From Terrimonas sp. (lineage in GTDB: Bacteria > Bacteroidota > Bacteroidia > Chitinophagales > Chitinophagaceae): a stretch of DNA of 64,000 bases. Below the pieces are notes generated by a model. The model ran no database searches and was not told where the DNA came from. It worked only from the letters and a program-made list of their open reading frames with translations. Location: contig WGMO01000004.1 in assembly GCA_016125075.1 (NCBI GenBank), positions 124,001 through 188,000 of the forward strand, read 5' to 3'. Positions 44,342-52,976 of this stretch are shown here, piece after piece (positions within the stretch are counted from its first letter, which is position 1; each line of letters opens with the position of its first letter). The position numbers and the translations under genes were made by a program.

Positions 44342-46672
44342 TCAATTTTTCTTTCCATTTTCCATTTTTTCTATAGCTTCTATACGCCTCTCTAGTCCAT
44401 TTATGATGCCTTGTTGTTCCTGTAATGCCTTAATAAGAATAGGAATGAGTGCGGTATAATCTATGCCTAACACACCATCTTTATTTGCAGATTCGGTAAC
44501 CAGTTCTTTCAATACAGGCTGAACTTCCTGTGCAATTAAACCTATTGATCTTTGAGAAGCATTGGGATTGGATTTCCAGTGATAGGTAACAGGATTTAAT
44601 TGTAAAATCTCTTTTAAGCCGTATGGAAGGCTGGCTATATCCTGTTTTAACCGAATGTCTGAACTATGTACAACAGCGCCCCCTACAAACACATCGCCAC
44701 CATTGTGCTGAAGGAACAAAATGGACGGCTGTACATTTTTACGGGCCATGATTTCATTGTTATCAAAAACTAAATTTTCACCCTGTTTATCACCAATAAC
44801 AAAAAACCCACCGGAACTTAAACTGGCATCGGTTCCTTCTGTTATTTGCAATTTAACAATAGGTTTATTTGTTCCTATGCCCATATTACCGTTTTTTAAA
44901 ACGGTTAAAGCATTTCTTGTTTCAGCCCTCCCATTACCAATTTCAAACAAAGGGTCTGTTTCTATCCAGGTTTTCGGGTTTCCCCCACCAATATTCTTTA
45001 GCCCGATAGCTGTACTCAAATAACTATGTGCATTTGTATAACCCCCCGCAGCAAATGAACCTTCGCCAGAGGCTTCCGTAAATAAGCCAAAAGAAGTGGA
45101 AAATACTCCCGAAGCCCTGGTCTTATAACCAATAGCGATAGAAGCTTCACCGGAAGCTATTGTCTCAGACCCCAATGCGATTGATTTAGCACCGGAAGCG
45201 GATGTATGATACCCTATTGAACTTGAATATAATCCTGCCGTATTTGCTTCGTAGCCTGCTGTAAAAGAATAATTTGCAGATGCTACCGATGACTCACCTA
45301 AAGCAATAGAACTCTTTCCTGATGCAATGGTGAATTTGCCCAGGGCGATGGAAAAACTACCTTCTGCTTTAGAAGTCCCCCCTGCGGCAAAAGCGCCTTC
45401 CCCTGAAGAAGAGCTATTTAAACCAATGGCCATTGAATAATTGCCAGATGAAGTAGTAGTATTTCCCATGGCTGTCGAAAAGGCTCCAGATGCTGTTGTT
45501 CCTGATCCTGTTGCCAGTGAAGTAAAGCCCGTAGCTCCTGAATTGGTAATCGACAATGCCGAAGCACTTAAATCAACTGCCTTATTTCCAATATTTCCAT
45601 AACTGTCAGGATCCACACCGGAAAGACGCCATCCTGTTTGGTTATTTTCTGTTACCAATTCCAAACCCGTATTGGCATTCGTGGAGTTTACTGTAGTATC
45701 CAAAGGCAGCGGTACACCCATTCCCCCCATCCCGGAATTATCAACCCAAATCAGTTGACCACTCCCGTTGGTTTGCAATACCTGTTTACGCTTCCCATCT
45801 GTATTTGGAAAAGCATAACCACCGGTGGCAGGATTGCCAACCTGGAACTGGCCGTTGGTCCTAACAATATTCTTTTCGAAGTCGCCATAAATTAAAGCAG
45901 TATTGCTATCGGCGTTTGCTTTATTATCTATGATTGTATTAATTTTTACGGATTCATTTTGGGTAGCTGTGTTGTTATTGTCAGTAACCTCTGTATTATT
46001 TGTTGTGCCGGTTATTCCTGTAAGCTGAATATTTTTTATGCCTCGCGTAAAGCCATTATCCGAAAGGTTATAATTACAACCAATAGAGATCATGCCAGGC
46101 TTGTAATCAAGACGTGGTATATTGAGTACTTGTATACCATCAATAGATAGTTTAAGCTCACCCCGATAATAGGTGAGTGCTATTAATTTCCAAACACCCT
46201 CTTTTCCCTCTAAATTCTTATTGAATATTTGGTGCCGAACTACTTCTCCATTGGGTTTATGCCCCACAAGCCTTACTCCGTTTCGTTGGATTTGCATGGG
46301 GTCATATACTATTGAGCCGGTTATTGACTGTCTGTCTGAAGATCCGCTACCCTCCCAAAACCGAATGGTATAATATTGATAGTAATAAACAGCCTGATTA
46401 AGTTTGTCAAAATAGGCAGAGAATTTTAATGTAAAATCTTCAGACAAGTATTTTTTACTATTTAGCAAAGGGGTGATAATGGCTTGATGGGTTAAAGAAA
46501 TAACCTTACTCCCTTCAAAGCTGCCTATCTGGGCGCTGCCTTTTAATAATTCCCATTTTGAAGGGAAGTCACCATCCTTTTCATTCCCCGGTTTGTCCTC
46601 GAATATTTGTCCGTTGATAGTAAAACAGATGAGCAATGCCAGTTTAAATGTGATGATACCTTTTAATTTCAT
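44342..46672 (-). CDS. Secreted surface protein: LamG-like + YadA-head repeats + peptidase S74 chaperone domain
   Basis: A 776-residue protein with signal peptide (ends TINGQ). The N-terminal domain (about 25-220) is LamG/concanavalin-like and resembles that of the OmpA-type neighbour (DGDFPSKWELL versus LGDFPLNWETN). Residues about 370-560 are 14-residue YadA-head-like repeats (SxAxGxxTxASG), which build trimeric beta-rolls. The C-terminal 107 residues are an intramolecular chaperone (peptidase S74) with the self-cleavage motif SDIRLKQD (about Ser671, Lys675), GLIAQEVQPVLKELV and VDYTALIPILIKALQEQ-like (here IDYTALIP). S74 domains trimerise the stalk and then cut themselves off. It lies 9 bases after the tail-collar gene; likely a cell-surface fibre. 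Confidence 0.88.
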   Translation of the reverse strand: MKLKGIITFKLALLICFTINGQIFEDKPGNEKDGDFPSKWELLKGSAQIGSFEGSKVISLTHQAIITPLLNSKKYLSEDFTLKFSAYFDKLNQAVYYYQYYTIRFWEGSGSSDRQSITGSIVYDPMQIQRNGVRLVGHKPNGEVVRHQIFNKNLEGKEGVWKLIALTYYRGELKLSIDGIQVLNIPRLDYKPGMISIGCNYNLSDNGFTRGIKNIQLTGITGTTNNTEVTDNNNTATQNESVKINTIIDNKANADSNTALIYGDFEKNIVRTNGQFQVGNPATGGYAFPNTDGKRKQVLQTNGSGQLIWVDNSGMGGMGVPLPLDTTVNSTNANTGLELVTENNQTGWRLSGVDPDSYGNIGNKAVDLSASALSITNSGATGFTSLATGSGTTASGAFSTAMGNTTTSSGNYSMAIGLNSSSSGEGAFAAGGTSKAEGSFSIALGKFTIASGKSSIALGESSVASANYSFTAGYEANTAGLYSSSIGYHTSASGAKSIALGSETIASGEASIAIGYKTRASGVFSTSFGLFTEASGEGSFAAGGYTNAHSYLSTAIGLKNIGGGNPKTWIETDPLFEIGNGRAETRNALTVLKNGNMGIGTNKPIVKLQITEGTDASLSSGGFFVIGDKQGENLVFDNNEIMARKNVQPSILFLQHNGGDVFVGGAVVHSSDIRLKQDIASLPYGLKEILQLNPVTYHWKSNPNASQRSIGLIAQEVQPVLKELVTESANKDGVLGIDYTALIPILIKALQEQQGIINGLERRIEAIEKMENGKKN
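44990..45535 (-). repeat. YadA-head type 42-bp repeats
   Basis: About a dozen in-register 14-residue repeats with Ser-x-Ala-x-Gly and Ala-Ser-Gly turns. Low-complexity coding DNA rather than a nucleic-acid repeat system. Confidence 0.75.
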
Positions 46673-46681
46673 ACCCTGTTG

Positions 46682-47254
46682 TTAATTTCTGGAGGGAAAT
46701 ACCCCTTTCAATGCAATGATATAATTCAATGCAATCAGGGCTTGCCCATTACTGACTGTTTGTCCCCCACCTGTTGGCTTAGAAAATGAACTGTTTACAG
46801 CATTGGCATTGGCTGAAAAATTACTGACGGGTATGATTTTTATACCATACTCATCAACAAAAAAACTTTTAATAGCCAGCTGGTGCATACCACTACCGGT
46901 ACTGGTATGATCGGGTGTAGATATTGAATTAAGTATTACCGCTTCTCCACCTGCTTTTTGCCCGAGGGTGTAATTGTTTAATCCATTGCCCTGGCCCATA
47001 CCAGCAGCCACCCTACCCCTCATATCAGGAAGTGCAAAAGTGGTTCTTCCATCACCCCCATAGGTGGTACCCAATATGGCAAATAGCGCTGCGTTTTGAG
47101 ATATGGGCAATAATTGACCCTGGCAAAATGCCCAGCCCCTGGGAGCAAAATTGCCGGCGAATAATTTTATTTCTCCCAGCATCGGTTCCTGGGCAGTGAT
47201 ACAGATGGAGGAAAAGGAAATGGCAAAAACGCAAATCAGTTTTCTTAAATACAT
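46682..47254 (-). CDS. Secreted phage tail-collar-domain protein
   Basis: A 190-residue protein with signal peptide (ends ITAQ), then a tail-collar domain with the clear motif LGEIKLFAGNFAPRGWAFCQ, GQLLPISQNAALFAILGTTYGGDG and TFALPDMRGRV. These are typical of tail collar/MdpB-like (microcystin-dependent protein-type) proteins. Such domains form trimeric tips in phage fibres. There are no phage head, tail or lysis genes here and it has a Sec signal, so it is a host surface protein. It lies between the OmpA-type gene (29 bases) and the S74 gene (9 bases). Confidence 0.88.
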   Translation of the reverse strand: MYLRKLICVFAISFSSICITAQEPMLGEIKLFAGNFAPRGWAFCQGQLLPISQNAALFAILGTTYGGDGRTTFALPDMRGRVAAGMGQGNGLNNYTLGQKAGGEAVILNSISTPDHTSTGSGMHQLAIKSFFVDEYGIKIIPVSNFSANANAVNSSFSKPTGGGQTVSNGQALIALNYIIALKGVFPSRN

Positions 47255-47283
47255 AAATTTTGTCTTAAAAAATTTATAAGGAT

Positions 47284-48600
47284 TTAATTTTTTATAAATT
47301 CTACCCTCCTGTTATTGGCCCTCCCGTTAATGGTTTCATTATCATCAACGGGCTCCGACTCCCCTTTTCCCAGTGATGTTATTCGGGTTTCTTCAATCTG
47401 AAACTGGTTAATGAGTGCCTGTTTCACCGCCTCAGCTCGTCTTTCAGACAATTGCAGATTATAACTGTCCTCACCCTGTGCATCTGTATGCCCGATAATC
47501 TGAATGTGTACATCAGGGTTTTCTTTCAGGTAATCCGCAACAGATTTAATGATGGCAAATGACTCTGGTTTGATATCAGCTTTATCCGTATTAAAATATA
47601 TACCAGTTGTGCTAAAGCGGCCTTCGTCCAATAACCGGGAACGGAGATCTTCTTTTGCTTCCGCTATTTTAAAATTGGAAAGCAGCACCACGTGTCCTCT
47701 TTCCCGGTCTACTCCATAAGTTTCAAATAACAGGTAGCGGCCCAAATTACTTACCAGCAGTGAGGGGATATCCACGATCTTCTCTTCTTCCATCCAGACC
47801 CGTAAACGGCTTTTATTTACAGCAACTGAAAAATGAACAAGTGTATTCACTTTGAATTTACGGTTCAGACTCGACTGTATACGGGGTGTTTTATCCGGCC
47901 CGGTATTACCTACATACATTCCGGCACTGCTACTCATGCCCATTTTAAAGAAGGCATGGCCTGCCACTGCACCGGAAGAATAGGCTTTCTTATTCAGGAA
48001 AGCCAGCGTCAAAGAAGTAGGTGCATTATTTTTTTCAAGCCCCATGGTTACAATATCAAATTCAATGGTGTAATTTTCAGGAAGCTCCCCTGTAGCCGGC
48101 ATATATCCCGCACGACCGGAAAGGGAGAACCATTTGCCTTCATAAACCGAATTGGAAACGACCTCGCCGCTGCTGTTGGTTTCCCAGTTTAATGGGAAAT
48201 CGCCCAGCTGTTCCTGGTTGAAATCCTCATAAAAAACTATTTTATTTCCCGGCTCGAAAGTAAATTTTGTGTACACTCCAAATGCTGTTGCTGTTTCCGG
48301 GTTAGTCGTATCCATCCCTTTATAGCCGGGTTGATTTATTGCTTCATCCATCCCATCCCCTTCCGTTTCCTCATCATCATTTTTATTGGATTTTGATTTC
48401 TTTTTTTTAAAAATCGATTTAGCGGCATCTATGCCTTTATCTATACCTGTACTCACGCCCTCTGTTGTTTTTTCTTCAGCTTTCTGTTCGGTGGTTTGCT
48501 TTGCTGCGTTCTTAATCCGTTTTCCTATTTTTTGTGCAGGAATGTCCTTTATTCCGAATAGTAAAAAAAACAAGACTGTTAATAAAATATTTATTTTCAT
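47284..48600 (-). CDS. OmpA-family outer-membrane/peptidoglycan-binding protein with LamG-like domain
   Basis: A 438-residue protein with signal peptide (ends IPAQ), a charged Lys/Asp/Glu-rich spacer (about 30-85), a LamG-like domain (about 120-305, YEDFNQEQLGDFPLNW) and a C-terminal OmpA domain (about 330-438). The OmpA domain has IIGHTDAQG and NRRVEF, the residues that bind diaminopimelate of peptidoglycan. It would tether the envelope to the wall. It heads a three-gene unit (OmpA, collar, S74) behind the promoter at 48681-48711. Confidence 0.9.
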   Translation of the reverse strand: MKINILLTVLFFLLFGIKDIPAQKIGKRIKNAAKQTTEQKAEEKTTEGVSTGIDKGIDAAKSIFKKKKSKSNKNDDEETEGDGMDEAINQPGYKGMDTTNPETATAFGVYTKFTFEPGNKIVFYEDFNQEQLGDFPLNWETNSSGEVVSNSVYEGKWFSLSGRAGYMPATGELPENYTIEFDIVTMGLEKNNAPTSLTLAFLNKKAYSSGAVAGHAFFKMGMSSSAGMYVGNTGPDKTPRIQSSLNRKFKVNTLVHFSVAVNKSRLRVWMEEEKIVDIPSLLVSNLGRYLLFETYGVDRERGHVVLLSNFKIAEAKEDLRSRLLDEGRFSTTGIYFNTDKADIKPESFAIIKSVADYLKENPDVHIQIIGHTDAQGEDSYNLQLSERRAEAVKQALINQFQIEETRITSLGKGESEPVDDNETINGRANNRRVEFIKN

Positions 48601-48680
48601 TTTAATAAATTTAAAAATGGGGACCCAACGAATTATTTAATTATAAAATGATGAAGTAGTCAAATCATTTATGCGATATT

Positions 48681-48711
48681 CAAATATATCCGTAATATCA
48701 GTGACGGGAAA
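48681..48711 (-). promoter_or_regulatory. Promoter of the OmpA-collar-S74 unit
   Basis: On the minus strand an exact TANNTTTG (TATATTTG, 48688-48681) has TTTC (48711-48708) 19 bases upstream, one mismatch from the -33 TTTG. The predicted start lies about 75 bases before the ATG at 48600. It is just downstream of the LuxR-type regulator gene. Confidence 0.55.
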
Positions 48712-48757
48712 TCATCTTTTAGGATGAGAAGTGTAAAATGTAAAATCAAATGACCGG

Positions 48758-49393
48758 TCAGGCTATTTTTCCTGCCAAAACTTTTGCGATGGCTTCTTTA
48801 CCGCAATTTACATGCAGCTTTGTATAAATATTTCTAAGGTGGGTTCGTGTAGTATTATAGCTGGTATCCATTTCGGCTGCAATAAATTTTACACTATACC
48901 CTTTAACCAGCAATTGAAGTATTTCCGATTCCTTACGGGTAAGGCTGTATTGCAAACCAACCGGTTTTTGCTTTTTTCGGAAAGAGGTGAGTATTTTTTT
49001 TGCAATCACCGGAGATAAAGGTGTACCGCCATTACAAACTTTATTAATAGCATCTTCAAGTTTAAAAGGAGATGTTTTTTTTAATATATACCCGTCTGCA
49101 CCCGCACAAAGACTTTTAAATAATTTATCTTCGTCTTCAAATTGGGTATACATAACAATAGACACCCCGGGATGGGCTTCTTTTATCAAGGGTATTGCTT
49201 CAATGCCATTCATGCCAGGCATATTAATATCTAAGATCACCACATCCGGTAAATCAGTTTTAATAATAGCCGCCACATTGGAAACATCACTGAAATGACC
49301 GATTACCGTATAGTTTTCATTTCTGTTAAGCAAACTTACCAAGGTCATTCTCAGTTCAACATTATCTTCAAATATGAGGATACTTGCAGGCAT
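48758..49393 (-). CDS. NarL/LuxR-type response regulator
   Basis: A 211-residue protein with a receiver domain (residues 1-120; acidic pair Glu9/Asp10, phospho-acceptor Asp55 in VILDINMPGMNG, Lys in ILKKTSP). A linker and a LuxR helix-turn-helix (about 150-205: LTRKESEILQLLVKGYSVKFIAAEM) follow. It lies 18 bases after the propeller HK on the same strand, a normal cognate pair. It precedes the OmpA-collar-S74 promoter by about 50 bases, so that unit is a candidate target (inference). Confidence 0.9.
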   Translation of the reverse strand: MPASILIFEDNVELRMTLVSLLNRNENYTVIGHFSDVSNVAAIIKTDLPDVVILDINMPGMNGIEAIPLIKEAHPGVSIVMYTQFEDEDKLFKSLCAGADGYILKKTSPFKLEDAINKVCNGGTPLSPVIAKKILTSFRKKQKPVGLQYSLTRKESEILQLLVKGYSVKFIAAEMDTSYNTTRTHLRNIYTKLHVNCGKEAIAKVLAGKIA

Positions 49394-49411
49394 TGTATGA
49401 AATTATATTAA

Positions 49412-52400
49412 TTACCAATTGTAAAAAATCCTCTTTAAGTATGATATTTTCTCAAAGGGAAGCAAAATTGTAATTACCGTCCCTTTCCCTTTTTCTGATT
49501 TTATTTTTACCTGGCCCCTCCATTTATTTATTCGCTGCTGAATATTTTTAATCCCATTTCTATCCGTATAGGTATTGGTATCAAATCCATTTCCATCATC
49601 AAATACTTTTAACAAAAACATGTTATCCAGTGCTTTTAATTCTATGTTTACATGTTTTGCTGCAGCATGTTTGCAGATGTTGTTCAGTATTTCTTTATAG
49701 GAAAGGAAAATATCCCGCTTTTTCTCCAATTCCAGTTTTTTTGAAGATAATTGATGATCTACAATCATTTTAACTTCAGGACTCCCGTTCTCAAATATTT
49801 TAGTTGTATAATGACGCATCCTGGCAGTAATATCATCAAGTTCTTCATCATATACATTCATATTTCGCACAATTTCATCGAGTGCTTCCCCTGAGGCCAA
49901 CGCTTCTTCGCTGATTTTAAACAAAGCCTCTTTTTTTTCTTTTTCCCCAATATTTTCATCATCACCTAATATTGATAAAAACCTGATATTCGTCAGCCTT
50001 GCACCGAGATCGTCATGCAAATCGGATGAAATTTTATTCCTGACATTTAAAATTGCCTGGGATTGCCGTTTTCGAATCCGGTACACTAAATAAACAAGTA
50101 ATCCTCCCATTGCAATTAAAAAAAGAAAGAACCAAATAGTTTTATGAAAAGGAGGGGTTATCCTGAATGCTGCATACCCCGTGCCGAAATTCTGGTCATT
50201 ATGATCGCCCGCTATCCTAATGTGCAACTGATAATTACCCGGTGCAAGGTTATTCAGGTTGATCGAATTAACCGAACCAATTTGTTTCCATTCCCCCTTA
50301 TCGGAGAGCCGGTATTCAAATTCGGGAGACTGCATCGTATGGTAAATATCATTGACAGCAAACCTTATCTGCAGGTCATTGTTACTGGTATTTAACTTAA
50401 ACGGGGCATTAAAGTCCTGGTAATCGCCCGTTCTCAAATTTTTAATCCCGCATAGAAAAACCTCAGGATTAGGGGAAGATATTTTAATGGAATTGACATC
50501 AATAATCGAAAATGCATTAGAAAACCCAATTGCTATTTTTTGTTTTAGCGTGTCATAATAAATAGCCTCGCTGGTATTGGATTCATCAGGCAGACCATCC
50601 TTCGAGGTTAAAGTTAGCAGGCTGTTGTTGTTAATGTTATAGACAAGAATAGCATGCCGCAGGTTCATCCATAATTGACCTTCTTTGGTCATTAACAGGC
50701 AATCCGTATTATCATCTGCTTTGTCCATTGTACTCACATATTTCCGGAATTGGTTAGTACTGAAATTATATTTTACCAGGCCATAGGAATTGATAAAAAA
50801 CCAAAAACCGCCATCGGCTGCTGCAGTGATGCCCGAACAATTGAAACCCTTTAACCCTTCAACAGGCCATTTTTTTATTGTGGTATCAAATTGTTGTTTA
50901 TGCCTGTCCCATCTCGTAAGGCCATCCACCCAATGTACCATCCAAACATTACCATTAATATCTTCTGCAAAAGCCCCAGCATTTCTAAGGGGAAAATCTT
51001 CGGTTGATTTACCTGGTTTATAATGATGTGATTCCCCTGCCTTTTGATCAATTTTCCAAACTCCGCCCGTTTGAGCGCCACTTAACCATAGTATCCCTTT
51101 AGAATCCCGAAAATATTTTTGAATAATTATTTTATTAGATACCCCCGGTTGACCAGGGAGAGAAAAAGGCGTTTGACCATAATTGTTGATATGGACTAAA
51201 TAGGCTCCGCTTTTGGTGCCTACCAGCAAAGAATCTTTTGTCCATGGAACGATGCTTAGGATAAAGTTTTTACCTGCAGGCGGAGATAATACATCAATTT
51301 TCCTGATCAATTGAAAAAAGGTATCTAAAATAATTAAACCTGATTCCCTTGAATAGCCGCCAACCCAATACTTATTACCCGTACTATGCACAGCCGTAAC
51401 CGGATGTAAACTTTCTTTAGGCACAAAAGGTTTAATAAGAATATTCCGAAAAGGAGGGACCCCGGCATTCTCCTGCAGAAACCCGGTTTCTGTTGCGATC
51501 CAGATCCGATTAAATTTATCCAATAATACAAACTGGTTGTAAAAACCAGAAGCATGATCACCGGGAATCGTGGACAATTCAGGTAGTTTTCCATTAAAAG
51601 AGAAAACATAATAACCATGCCTCGAAGTGGTAATGGTAAATAAAGTGTCATTCTGCACCTGGATTTTTGAATCCCAGCGGATATTATCCCTCACCTGGAA
51701 AGGGAGTTGTTTAGCAGTAATCTTTTGCTTTGGGATATCAATCAGGTAAACACTATCAATAAAATTATGATTATCGATCAATAAAAGCTGATCAAACCGG
51801 TTTGTTTCAAAAACATAATTCGCATCATGAACATGCAGAAATTGAATCAATGGCTGATATGACGGAGCCGTCACCGAATTTATAGAAGTGATCTTCCTTT
51901 TGTCATGTTCATAAAAATAATACCCCCCGATAGTGGAGGCCAATACATCGCCATTGGTAAAACTAACTAACCCCCTTACAAAATGAAAGAACTTCACTCC
52001 TACATCACTTACATTAAAATCCGCGATTACGCTATCAATCAGCTTCCCGTTTCGGTCAAGTACATATACACCAAGGTAGGTTCCCAGAACAATTTCATCC
52101 TTGCTGGTATATTCAATAAAACGCACAACATTTGCCATGTCCGCTAAACCCGGTACGGCAGGTACAGTGAACGGCTTCATAATCGCAGTTCGGGTATCCA
52201 TTAAAATTGCCCCATAACCTGTTGCCAGCAATAATTCATGATCTTTTGCTTTTTTTATTTCATAGATCTGGTTGTCTTTCAAACGGCTGTTGCCGGAATG
52301 AAAAACCGTGAATTTGTTTCCCTCAAAAAAATTGAGCCCATTGGCCGTCCCCAGCCAAATAAAACCACGGTCATCCTGAACAATATTATAAACCCTGTTA

Positions 52401-52504
52401 TCCGACAAACCATCTTTTACCGAATAGGAGCGGTAATCAGCTAACGGCTGAGAGTAAGCATAAAAAGAAAGGACAATAAAAAAAAGGACAGCATAATAAC
52501 GCAT
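49412..52504 (-). CDS. Two-component-regulator-propeller sensor histidine kinase (HisKA_3 type)
   Basis: A 1030-residue protein. Signal peptide (ends AYSQ), then Reg_prop beta-propeller blades (for example VQDDRGFIWLGTANGL) and a Y_Y_Y domain (about 685-780, FEYRLSD...LAPGNYQLHI). One transmembrane helix (about 788-808) and a HisKA_3 dimerisation domain follow, with His830 in SSDLHDDLGARL. The ATPase domain comes last (EILNNICKHAAAKHV, DDGNGFD, GIKNIQQRINKWRG). It differs from the HisKA-like kinases of the large array and is paired with the LuxR-type regulator 18 bases downstream. Confidence 0.9.
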   Translation of the reverse strand: MRYYAVLFFIVLSFYAYSQPLADYRSYSVKDGLSDNRVYNIVQDDRGFIWLGTANGLNFFEGNKFTVFHSGNSRLKDNQIYEIKKAKDHELLLATGYGAILMDTRTAIMKPFTVPAVPGLADMANVVRFIEYTSKDEIVLGTYLGVYVLDRNGKLIDSVIADFNVSDVGVKFFHFVRGLVSFTNGDVLASTIGGYYFYEHDKRKITSINSVTAPSYQPLIQFLHVHDANYVFETNRFDQLLLIDNHNFIDSVYLIDIPKQKITAKQLPFQVRDNIRWDSKIQVQNDTLFTITTSRHGYYVFSFNGKLPELSTIPGDHASGFYNQFVLLDKFNRIWIATETGFLQENAGVPPFRNILIKPFVPKESLHPVTAVHSTGNKYWVGGYSRESGLIILDTFFQLIRKIDVLSPPAGKNFILSIVPWTKDSLLVGTKSGAYLVHINNYGQTPFSLPGQPGVSNKIIIQKYFRDSKGILWLSGAQTGGVWKIDQKAGESHHYKPGKSTEDFPLRNAGAFAEDINGNVWMVHWVDGLTRWDRHKQQFDTTIKKWPVEGLKGFNCSGITAAADGGFWFFINSYGLVKYNFSTNQFRKYVSTMDKADDNTDCLLMTKEGQLWMNLRHAILVYNINNNSLLTLTSKDGLPDESNTSEAIYYDTLKQKIAIGFSNAFSIIDVNSIKISSPNPEVFLCGIKNLRTGDYQDFNAPFKLNTSNNDLQIRFAVNDIYHTMQSPEFEYRLSDKGEWKQIGSVNSINLNNLAPGNYQLHIRIAGDHNDQNFGTGYAAFRITPPFHKTIWFFLFLIAMGGLLVYLVYRIRKRQSQAILNVRNKISSDLHDDLGARLTNIRFLSILGDDENIGEKEKKEALFKISEEALASGEALDEIVRNMNVYDEELDDITARMRHYTTKIFENGSPEVKMIVDHQLSSKKLELEKKRDIFLSYKEILNNICKHAAAKHVNIELKALDNMFLLKVFDDGNGFDTNTYTDRNGIKNIQQRINKWRGQVKIKSEKGKGTVITILLPFEKISYLKRIFYNW

Positions 52505-52744
52505 CTTTTCTTATAAATATAAAAATATTCCTACAATTAGGGGTAATCGAAACTGGCATTTGTAATACATGTATATAGCAAAACATTTCAACATCAACTC
52601 TATTTTGATATGACTGGTTATAAAGAAACATTAAATACCACAGCAATTTTCAGGTAAATGTTTTGCCGGAACAATAGAACTGATCAGGCACCGCAGAAAA
52701 ACAATTTGATACTGAGTTTTGACGCTATATAAAAATCAAATCAC

Positions 52745-52915
52745 TGATACCATCAAAGAAAGATATGCCAACCCTTCTTTACCACCCAACCAACCAGGCA
52801 ATGAGCAGGATTGGGGATGAGATTGAGCTATAACCTTATCAAGGCACATGGGAGTACAATTAAGGTGAAAACCATTTTAGGATGGGGAACTGACATTACC
52901 CTCCAACGCCCGACG
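52745..52915 (+). pseudogene. Eroded 3' fragment of an eighth array-type histidine kinase
   Basis: The gap 52505-52976 contains plus-strand DNA clearly related to the last ~170 bases of the kinase core. It has ATCAAAGAAAGATAT then CAACCCTTCTTTACCACC (F-box), then GGATTGGGGATGAGATTGAG (G2), ATAACCTTATCAAGGCACATGG (Asp-Ile-Lys-Ala-His-Gly) and a GGAACTGACATTACCCTCCA-like end. The reading frame is broken by small changes and a deletion near the G1/F-box linker. It marks a former kinase gene at this spot or a recombination remnant. The rest of the gap (52505-52744) shows nothing else I can support. Confidence 0.75.
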
Positions 52916-52976
52916 AATCCTGTTATAAATATGCCTGAATTTGACTTTATAATCAATAGAAATTAATTATATTTAA

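Noticed and set aside
44990-45535. CRISPR-like or DNA-level tandem repeats
   Set aside because: The period is 42 bases in frame with a 14-residue protein repeat; no spacers or palindromic repeats.
44342-47254. Prophage remnant because of tail-collar and S74 domains
   Set aside because: Both proteins have signal peptides, sit with an OmpA gene, and there are no other phage genes or attachment sites.
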